From Bacteroidales bacterium (GTDB lineage: Bacteria > Bacteroidota > Bacteroidia > Bacteroidales > UBA12077): 20,634 nt of DNA. The translations under genes were made by a program, and so were the position numbers. The DNA is taken from positions 1 to 20,634 of the forward strand of contig JASGMZ010000022.1 of assembly GCA_030156305.1 (NCBI GenBank), written 5' to 3'. Shown piece by piece: positions 15,052 to 20,634 of this stretch; position 1 is the stretch's first letter, and the number at the start of each line of letters is the position of its first letter. Under the pieces are notes generated by a model. The model was not told where the DNA came from and made no database searches. It worked only from the letters and a program-made list of their open reading frames with translations.

Positions 15052-15897
15052 TTAAAACTTAATTTTATAATGGCCTTTGGTAATTTCCGGCTTAAAAAAA
15101 AGTATGCCTAACCGGAAAAGATCAATGCTCACACTTACTTTTTCGTGTTTTTTTATCGTATTCCATGCTCTTTCCATATCCGACGACCAGTGGATGTCAT
15201 CAAAAATAAATACAGAATTGTTGTGGGCTTTTTTAAGACACAAATGAAAGTAGCTTTCTGTAGCTTCCTGTGTATGGTTCCCATCAAAAAAAATAAAATC
15301 CAACGTGTTAAATTTTTTTAAAATTTTTGGGATACCCGAATCAAAATCGTTACAAATAAATTCAATATTTTGTAAATGCTCTGCTCGGGTTAGTTTCCTG
15401 GCAATTTGTATTTTTTCCTCTACCCCTTCAATGGTTGTAAATTTAGATTCGGGTGCACCCTGAGCAATATATAAAGTACTTATACCAACCGAAGTGCCTA
15501 TTTCAAGAATATTTTCAGGATTAAAATATTTTACCAGCCGATAAATAAGTGCTCCATATTTTTTTGTAACGGATGAATTTCGGATGATTTTACCCTCTGT
15601 TGTTGATATTTTTTGTATGTTTTGATTGTTCCTCGATTTTAATTTTGATTTTGTTTGCTGGTGCGTTCCTGCACCCTTTTCATCAAATATTAATGCCTGT
15701 TTTGAATGTTTATATTTATGATGCAAAAGGAAGATTTTCGCTAAATCATTATCTACTTTTCTATCCTTAAAAACATTGTTGATTAAGTCAAAAACAAAAG
15801 GAGAATGAATCCCATGGCCTTTCTTGTGTTTGGCGAAAATTTTATATTTTAGAAACTTTAAAGCAAATTGTATTGACGATAACATATCGTTTAACAT
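15052..15897 (-). CDS. Class I SAM-dependent methyltransferase
   Basis: A 281-residue methyltransferase. SAM-binding motif I is LEIGTSVGIS (131-140), followed by the acidic TTIEG (154-158) that binds the ribose. DFIFFDGNH (200-208) and FIFDDIHWSSDM (231-241) are the metal- or substrate-loop motifs typical of O-methyltransferase-like proteins (Methyltransf_24 group). The N-terminus carries KKGHGIHSPFVFDLI (25-39), a segment I associate with a Bacteroidota subfamily. A lysine-, glutamine- and asparagine-rich stretch at 76-105 separates it from the catalytic domain. There is no signal peptide. Met5 is an alternative start. The substrate cannot be told from sequence. It is divergent from recG and probably the first gene of a minus-strand unit with the ABC ATPase. 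Confidence 0.85.
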   Translation of the reverse strand: MLNDMLSSIQFALKFLKYKIFAKHKKGHGIHSPFVFDLINNVFKDRKVDNDLAKIFLLHHKYKHSKQALIFDEKGAGTHQQTKSKLKSRNNQNIQKISTTEGKIIRNSSVTKKYGALIYRLVKYFNPENILEIGTSVGISTLYIAQGAPESKFTTIEGVEEKIQIARKLTRAEHLQNIEFICNDFDSGIPKILKKFNTLDFIFFDGNHTQEATESYFHLCLKKAHNNSVFIFDDIHWSSDMERAWNTIKKHEKVSVSIDLFRLGILFFKPEITKGHYKIKF

Positions 15898-15925
15898 TAT
15901 TAAAAAAAAATGTATTATTGTGTTG

Positions 15926-15933
15926 CAAAAATA
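15926..15933 (-). promoter_or_regulatory. -7 box for the SAM methyltransferase gene
   Basis: On the minus strand TATTTTTG matches TAnnTTTG and is 28 bases before the ATG (15897). No clear -33 TTG is visible at the right distance. Confidence 0.5.
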
Positions 15934-15968
15934 AGATTTTAAACGATCTGACTTTAGGAAAGGGTAAT

Positions 15969-15984
15969 TAGATTTGTATTTTTG
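15969..15984 (+). promoter_or_regulatory. Tandem -7 boxes upstream of recG
   Basis: Two exact TAnnTTTG matches stand head to tail without a gap: TAGATTTG (15969-15976) and TATTTTTG (15977-15984). They end 29 bases before the recG ATG. Either could set the start point. No clear -33 box accompanies them. Confidence 0.5.
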
Positions 15985-16013
15985 TTTATTTATGGTGATT
16001 TTTTATTATTTAT

Positions 16014-18119
16014 ATGCCTGATTATTTACAACAAGAGATAAAATTCTTAACCGGTGTTGGCCCCAAAAGAGCAGAACTCCTGAACAAAGAGCTGAAAATT
16101 TATACATTTGAAGATTTGTTGTATTATTTTCCGTATAAATATATTGACCGTTCCAAATTTTATCAGATCAGGGATTTAAATCCCGAACTGCCACATATAC
16201 AGTTAAAGGGAAAAATTATTGGTTTTGAGCAATTAGGAGGTGGCCGGAAAAAACGATTGGTAGCTTATTTTACAGATGGAACAGGAACCATTGAGTTAGT
16301 TTGGTTTAAAGGATTGAGTTATATTCAGAAAAGCTTAATGCTTAATAAAGAATATATTGTTTTTGGTAAACCGGGATTTTTTGGAGGAAAATATAATGTT
16401 ATTCATCCCGAGATTGAAGATAGTATTAGAAATCAGAATGTTATTAAAGCTAAGTTACAGGCACATTACAGTACTACCGAAAAATTAAAAAAGAACTATT
16501 TGCCATCCAGAGCCATTGCAAAACTGATAAATAATTTGCTTTTACAGATTAAGGATAAGATTAACGAAACATTACCCGAATATCTAATTCAAAAATATAA
16601 ACTTATTTCCTTACAAGATGCGCTTTTTAATATTCATTTCCCTCAAAACGCAGAAATTCTGAAAAAAGCCATTTATCGTTTAAAATTTGAAGAGCTCTTT
16701 TATATTCAACTCAATATTCTTCAGAAACGAAGTATAAGGTTGAATAAATTTAACGGATTTGTGTTTTCCAGGGTTGGCGATTTCTTCAATCGGTTTTATG
16801 AAGAAAATTTACCTTTTGAACTAACCAATGCTCAAAAACGAGTATTAAAAGAAATCCGTAAAGATGTAGGATCAGGAAAGCAAATGAATCGCTTATTACA
16901 AGGCGACGTAGGAAGCGGAAAAACATTGGTTGCTTTGATGAGTATGCTTATAGCACTCGATAATGGATTTCAGGCTTGTATAATGGCCCCAACCGAAATA
17001 TTGGCTAATCAGCATTTTGAAACAGTAAAGAAATTTTTGGATGGATTGCCTATAAATGTGCAATTACTAACCGGATCGACAAAGACGGCTGCCCGTAAAG
17101 AAATTCATGAGCAACTTATGAATGGCGAATTACAAATTCTGATAGGTACCCATGCTTTGATTGAAGAAACGGTGAAGTTTAAAAACCTGGGACTGGTGGT
17201 AATCGACGAACAGCATCGATTTGGCGTTGTACAACGAGCAAAATTATGGAAAAAAAATCATCAGCCACCCCATGTATTGGTAATGACAGCTACTCCTATT
17301 CCTCGTACTTTATCTATGACCATTTATGGTGATTTGGATGTTTCCGTAATTGATGAATTGCCTCCCGGGCGGAAACCCATAAAAACAATTCATTTATATG
17401 ATTCGAAACGGTTACGGTTATTTGGTTTTATGAGGCAACAGATTGCACAGGGACGTCAGATTTATATTGTTTATCCGTTGATAAAGGAATCGGAAAAAAT
17501 GGATTATAAAGATTTGGAAGACGGATATGAAAGTATCTCCAGAGCATTTCCTCCACCTAAATATGCAGTAAGCATTGTTCACGGGAAAATGAAAGCCGAA
17601 GAAAAAGAGGTTGCCATGAATTTATTTATAAAAGGCAAAACACATATTATGGTGGCTACAACCGTAATTGAGGTAGGTGTAGATATTCCCAATGCCAGCG
17701 TTATGGTGATTGAAAGTGCCGAAAGATTTGGTTTGTCACAATTGCACCAATTGCGTGGAAGAGTAGGACGTGGTGCAGACCAATCTTATTGTGTTTTAAT
17801 GACCGGCTACAAATTATCTAACGAAGCGCGTAAAAGAATTGATATCATGACCAAATCCAATGATGGATTTGAGATTGCTGAAGCAGATATGAAATTACGT
17901 GGCCCGGGCGATATTGAAGGAACTCAACAAAGTGGCCTTGCTTTTGACCTTAAGATAGCAAACCTGGGAAGAGATGGGCAATTAATTCAATATGTCCGTG
18001 ATATTGCGGATAATATTTTAGATGATGATCCATGGTTAGAAAAGAATGAAAACCAGGTATTGAAAAATCAATTAAAGAAAATTGCATATAAAAAAATGGA
18101 TTTTAGTGTAATAAGTTAA
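16014..18119 (+). CDS. recG: ATP-dependent DNA helicase RecG
   Basis: A 701-residue RecG, the branch-migrating helicase that remodels stalled replication forks and Holliday junctions. FLTGVGPKRAELL (11-23) is the N-terminal helical hallmark. An OB-fold wedge domain lies at about 62-135. The helicase core has Walker A GDVGSGKT (297-304), DEQH (398-401) with QHRFGV, motif III TATPIPRT (425-432), motif V VIEVGVDIPN (551-560) and motif VI QLRGRVGRG (579-587). The C-terminal TRG region follows, with KLRGPGDIEGTQQSG (627-641). All motifs and the length (about 690-700) match the family. It has its own promoter region, divergent from the methyltransferase gene, and may be followed in the same transcript by the DUF3108 gene 3 bases later. 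Confidence 0.97.
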   Translation: MPDYLQQEIKFLTGVGPKRAELLNKELKIYTFEDLLYYFPYKYIDRSKFYQIRDLNPELPHIQLKGKIIGFEQLGGGRKKRLVAYFTDGTGTIELVWFKGLSYIQKSLMLNKEYIVFGKPGFFGGKYNVIHPEIEDSIRNQNVIKAKLQAHYSTTEKLKKNYLPSRAIAKLINNLLLQIKDKINETLPEYLIQKYKLISLQDALFNIHFPQNAEILKKAIYRLKFEELFYIQLNILQKRSIRLNKFNGFVFSRVGDFFNRFYEENLPFELTNAQKRVLKEIRKDVGSGKQMNRLLQGDVGSGKTLVALMSMLIALDNGFQACIMAPTEILANQHFETVKKFLDGLPINVQLLTGSTKTAARKEIHEQLMNGELQILIGTHALIEETVKFKNLGLVVIDEQHRFGVVQRAKLWKKNHQPPHVLVMTATPIPRTLSMTIYGDLDVSVIDELPPGRKPIKTIHLYDSKRLRLFGFMRQQIAQGRQIYIVYPLIKESEKMDYKDLEDGYESISRAFPPPKYAVSIVHGKMKAEEKEVAMNLFIKGKTHIMVATTVIEVGVDIPNASVMVIESAERFGLSQLHQLRGRVGRGADQSYCVLMTGYKLSNEARKRIDIMTKSNDGFEIAEADMKLRGPGDIEGTQQSGLAFDLKIANLGRDGQLIQYVRDIADNILDDDPWLEKNENQVLKNQLKKIAYKKMDFSVIS

Positions 18120-18122
18120 TGT

Positions 18123-18989
18123 ATGAACGATATGAACAATAAAAAATTAGTTTTGAAACGATTATTTAAATACAAACTATTTATGGTTTGTTTTATTTTT
18201 GTGTTTTTTATGGCAAATGCTGTAAAATCTCAGAATTTTGCATGTGAAATACAGAACAATGCTTTTCAACCGGGCGAAAAACTTACTTATGTAATCACCT
18301 ATAATTGGTTTTTGATTTGGACTGATGTTGGAGGAGTAGAATTGGAAGTTTCTAATGAAGAAATGTTTGGTCAACAAGTATTAAATTTAAAAGGTACAGG
18401 GGTTACCTTTTCGTTTTACGATTGGTTTTTTCAAGTACGCGATGTATATCAGTCATGGGTTAATCCACATAATGTATTGCCTGTTTATTTTCATCGCGAT
18501 GTAAACGAAGATGATTATATTATTGATATTAAGTATCAGTTTGATTATAACCAAATGGTCGCCTATTCTGAAGTAGAAAAAACCAGAACACCCTATTTTC
18601 GTGACACGGTTGAAATACCTCCCTGTACTTATGATGTGATTTCTGTTATTTACCAGGCTCGCAATATCGATTTTACAAAATATGAAATTAATGAGCAAAT
18701 ACCTTTTAAGATATTGCTTGATAATGAGATTTACGAAGTGTTTATTCGGTATAAAGGAAAAGAAGTTAGGAGAGTGCGTGGCGTAGGTAAATTTAACTGT
18801 TTGAAATTTACTGGTTCATTAGTGGCAGGCGATGTTTTTAAAGGAGGTGAAGATTTGGTTTTATGGGTTACCGATGATGAAAACCGTATTCCTGTTTGGG
18901 CAGAAAGCCCTATTATTGTTGGAACGGTTAAAGCTCGACTGGTTAGTTATGAAGGATTAAAACATCCTTTGAAATCGTTGATACAATAA
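18123..18989 (+). CDS. DUF3108 domain-containing exported protein
   Basis: A 288-residue protein whose mature part fits DUF3108: FQPGEKLTYVITYNW near 48-62, a central beta-rich body, and a C-terminal LVLWVTDDENRIPVWAES segment typical of the family. The N-terminus has a basic region (residues 7-18) followed by a hydrophobic segment at 19-33 and a likely cleavage after KSQ or NAV, so it should be exported by Sec. ATG 18123 or 18132 keeps the basic residues; starting at M21 would lose them. The structure of the family resembles lipoprotein/LPS-binding beta-sheet folds, but no function is established. It begins 3 bases after the recG stop, so co-transcription is likely without implying a shared job. 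Confidence 0.82.
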   Translation: MNDMNNKKLVLKRLFKYKLFMVCFIFVFFMANAVKSQNFACEIQNNAFQPGEKLTYVITYNWFLIWTDVGGVELEVSNEEMFGQQVLNLKGTGVTFSFYDWFFQVRDVYQSWVNPHNVLPVYFHRDVNEDDYIIDIKYQFDYNQMVAYSEVEKTRTPYFRDTVEIPPCTYDVISVIYQARNIDFTKYEINEQIPFKILLDNEIYEVFIRYKGKEVRRVRGVGKFNCLKFTGSLVAGDVFKGGEDLVLWVTDDENRIPVWAESPIIVGTVKARLVSYEGLKHPLKSLIQ

Positions 18990-19071
18990 ATTTCGTTATT
19001 TAAAATCAAACTAAATAAGTATTATTACAGCAAAAACTGATAAAAAGCAATTCTTAATTTTTAAATACCAT

Positions 19072-19079
19072 TATTTTTG
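19072..19079 (+). promoter_or_regulatory. -7 box for the rseC-rnf cluster
   Basis: TATTTTTG matches TAnnTTTG exactly. Transcription would begin near 19085, which leaves a short leader before ATG 19105 or 19111 and argues against the TTG at 19096 as the main start. No -33 TTG is evident. Confidence 0.5.
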
Positions 19080-19104
19080 TATCCGGTAAGAAAAATTGAG
19101 AAAA

Positions 19105-19533
19105 ATGCGGATGTCAGATTCAAAATCAATCGAACACAGAGGCCGTATCGAGTCCATAAACGGCAATCAAATAAAAGTCCGGTTTATAGCACAATCGGCA
19201 TGTGCATCCTGTCATGCTAAAGGAGCCTGTTCTGCTGCCGATATGCAGGAAAAAGTAGTTGACGTCTTTACTCAAACCAATCATTACCAGGTAGGTGAAA
19301 CCGTAAATATTGTATTAAGACAATCCCTGGGATTTAAAGCCTTATGGTTAGGTTATGTTTTACCATTTTTGTTGGTTTTATTATTATTAATTATTTTAAG
19401 TGTTACCACGAAAAATGAAGTTATTTCGGGAGTTGGGGCTTTATTAGTTCTTATTCCTTATTACTCCATTTTATATTACACCAGGAACAAAGTGCAAAAA
19501 CAATTTACATTTACATTATATAAAATAGATTAA
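19105..19533 (+). CDS. RseC/MucC-family protein (SoxR-reducing system type)
   Basis: A 142-residue inner-membrane protein. The N-terminal cytoplasmic part has a short beta-rich domain with the cysteine motif CASCHAKGAC (C33, C36, C42), the conserved feature of the RseC family and a possible metal or Fe-S site. Two membrane helices follow: LGYVLPFLLVLLLLIILSV, then VISGVGALLVLIPYYSILYY. The C-terminus is basic, then polar. In E. coli RseC acts with the Rsx (Rnf) complex in reducing SoxR. In Bacteroidales a homologue commonly sits just before rnfB, as here (11 bases before it). I chose ATG 19105, in frame with a TTG at 19096 and an ATG at 19111, because of the -7 box position. It is probably an assembly or accessory factor for the Rnf complex. 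Confidence 0.85.
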   Translation: MRMSDSKSIEHRGRIESINGNQIKVRFIAQSACASCHAKGACSAADMQEKVVDVFTQTNHYQVGETVNIVLRQSLGFKALWLGYVLPFLLVLLLLIILSVTTKNEVISGVGALLVLIPYYSILYYTRNKVQKQFTFTLYKID

Positions 19534-19544
19534 AAATCTGAAAC

Positions 19545-20456
19545 ATGAGTACAACCATTTTATTTACTATTATTTCACTTAGTGCGATTGGGGGCGGAGC
19601 TGCAATAATCTTGTATTTTGTGGCTCAGAAATTTAAGGTTTATGAGGATCCTCGTATCGACCAGGTAGAAGAAGCCCTTCCAGGTGCAAATTGTGGAGGT
19701 TGTGGTTATCCCGGTTGTAGAGGGTTTGCCGAGGCATTGGTTAAAACCGACGATATTTCGGAATTAAACTGCCCTGTAGGCGGAAATGAAACCATGTCTA
19801 CCATCGCTAAAATATTAGGTAAGGAGGTTGAAGCAAAAGAACCGTTAGTAGCCGTTGTTCGGTGTTCAGGATCACCAGAACATCGAAAACGCGTTAATCA
19901 ATACGATGGAGCTTCTTCTTGTGCTATTTCTTCCAGTTTATATGCCGGCGAAACCGATTGTCAATATGGTTGCCTGGGATTAGGCGATTGTGTTGATGCT
20001 TGCGATTTTGATGCTATTTATATGGATAAAAAAACAGGATTGCCGGTTGTTATTGACGATAACTGTACTGCCTGTGGGGCATGTGTTAAAGCTTGCCCAA
20101 ATGACATTATTGAGCTACGAAAGAAAAATAAAAAAGATCGTAAAATTTTTGTTTCGTGTATAAACCAGGATAAAGGAGGAATTGCAAGAAAAGCTTGTAG
20201 AGTGGCTTGTATTGGCTGTGGAAAATGTGTGAAAGTTTGTCCGTTTGATGCCATAACTATGGAAAACTTCCTTGCGTATATCGATCCTGTTAAGTGTAAG
20301 TTATGCAGGAAATGTGTCACTGAATGTCCTACCGGATCAATCCTGGAGATCAATTTTCCACCACGGAAAGTGAAAGAAGATACTAAGAATGCTAAATCTG
20401 AACCAAAAAAAGTATCTGAAAAAAGTGAAAATAATTCATCAACACAAAATAAATAA
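19545..20456 (+). CDS. rnfB: Rnf complex subunit RnfB (multi-cluster ferredoxin)
   Basis: A 303-residue subunit of the Rnf ferredoxin:NAD+ oxidoreductase, which couples electron transfer to Na+ or H+ export. One membrane helix (residues 5-25) is followed by the Fe-S domain with C50, C53, C58 and C76. Then come cysteine sets at C139/C143/C149/C153, C174/C177/C180/C184, C222/C225/C228/C232 and C251/C254/C257/C261, the last three being classic CxxCxxCxxxCP ferredoxin sites. This is a long RnfB with up to four C-terminal clusters, against two in E. coli RsxB (192 residues). It ends in a K/E/S-rich tail of about 30 residues. It is second in the rseC-rnfB-rnfC order and continues into rnfC 11 bases later. 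Confidence 0.95.
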   Translation: MSTTILFTIISLSAIGGGAAIILYFVAQKFKVYEDPRIDQVEEALPGANCGGCGYPGCRGFAEALVKTDDISELNCPVGGNETMSTIAKILGKEVEAKEPLVAVVRCSGSPEHRKRVNQYDGASSCAISSSLYAGETDCQYGCLGLGDCVDACDFDAIYMDKKTGLPVVIDDNCTACGACVKACPNDIIELRKKNKKDRKIFVSCINQDKGGIARKACRVACIGCGKCVKVCPFDAITMENFLAYIDPVKCKLCRKCVTECPTGSILEINFPPRKVKEDTKNAKSEPKKVSEKSENNSSTQNK

Positions 20457-20461
20457 GGAGG
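20456..20461 (+). promoter_or_regulatory. Strong Shine-Dalgarno sequence before rnfC
   Basis: AGGAGG begins in the last base of the rnfB stop codon and ends 6 bases before the GTG start of rnfC, ideal spacing. It is the only clear Shine-Dalgarno sequence I see before any gene in the window; Bacteroidota genes usually lack one. It supports the GTG start and suggests that rnfC translation is set independently of rnfB. Confidence 0.8.
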
Positions 20462-20467
20462 GATAAA

Positions 20468-20634
20468 GTGTTAAAAACATTTACAAAAGGCGGCGTTCAT
20501 CCTGCTGAGTGTAAGTACTCAGCAAGCAGTGCTATTGAAAATTTGCCCCTTCCAAAAAAAGTATCAATACCCCTTGCCCAGCATATTGGTGCGCCCTCTA
20601 AACCTGTGGTCCAAAAAGGCGACAAGGTTAAGGT
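20468..20634 (+). CDS. rnfC: Rnf complex subunit RnfC, N-terminus (cut by the window end)
   Basis: 55 complete codons from a GTG start, reading MLKTFTKGGVHPAECKYSAS and continuing through PLPKKVSIPLAQHIGAPSKPVVQKGDKV. GGVHP, then the AxxP and QHIGAP segments with KGD.V, are the hallmark of the RnfC N-terminal barrel-sandwich (biotinyl-lipoyl-like) domain. RnfC is the NADH- and FMN-binding peripheral subunit of the Rnf complex; those domains lie beyond the window. It follows rnfB by 11 bases with a strong ribosome-binding site. The identification rests on this short stretch and on the gene order. Confidence 0.9.
   Translation, partial: MLKTFTKGGVHPAECKYSASSAIENLPLPKKVSIPLAQHIGAPSKPVVQKGDKVK

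Noticed and set aside
19096..19104. TTG at 19096 as the start of the RseC-like protein
   Set aside because: It is within about 11 bases of the predicted transcription start, and two in-frame ATG codons follow at once.

Overview
The window looks like chromosomal core sequence from a low-GC member of the Bacteroidota, most likely the order Bacteroidales or a close relative. The evidence is the AT-rich composition (judged by eye, not computed), the near absence of Shine-Dalgarno sequences, recurrent upstream boxes matching the Bacteroidota -7 element TAnnTTTG, and the gene content. The content includes DUF5063, a short conserved DUF2795-type protein, a DUF3108 protein, LVIVD-type repeats, a RecQ without a visible HRDC domain, two-parvulin SurA-type proteins beside an OstA/LptA-like protein, and an RseC-like gene directly before rnfB. 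I saw no tRNA, rRNA, CRISPR array, phage gene or intact insertion sequence.

Layout. Positions 1-283 are non-coding, with one copy of a dispersed repeat, a long-range inverted repeat and a promoter. Positions 284-2682 (+) hold DUF5063, a DEDDy 3'-5' exonuclease and an RlmI-type rRNA methyltransferase, closely spaced. Positions 2737-3738 (+) encode a secreted beta-propeller-like protein with its own promoter. It abuts, with zero spacing, a convergent recQ-like helicase (3739-5658, -). A 148-bp divergent region separates recQ from guaB (5807-7282, +). The gap at 7283-7613 is the one repeat-rich stretch: two copies of the dispersed repeat flank a degenerate palindrome.

Positions 7614-13338 (+) look like one operon for envelope biogenesis: a two-parvulin PPIase, a lipoprotein resembling SurA but without a recognisable parvulin domain, a SurA-type two-parvulin chaperone and an OstA/LptA-like protein. 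It ends at a clear bidirectional hairpin terminator. On the minus strand follow a DUF2795-type small protein, a PduO-type cobalamin adenosyltransferase, a LolD/MacB-type ABC ATPase without a permease, and a class I SAM methyltransferase. A divergent promoter region then leads to recG and a DUF3108 protein (+). The window ends in the start of an Rnf electron-transport cluster: rseC-like, rnfB and the first 55 codons of rnfC.

The themes are housekeeping: RNA modification, DNA repair, GTP synthesis, outer-membrane protein and LPS assembly, cobalamin activation and Rnf-linked energy conservation. I did not find a convincing new defence or mobile system. The most unusual items are the dispersed intergenic repeat family (11-58, 7306-7352, 7523-7568), the parvulin-less lipoprotein between two parvulin genes, the unusual domain order of RecQ, and a strong Shine-Dalgarno sequence used only before rnfC.
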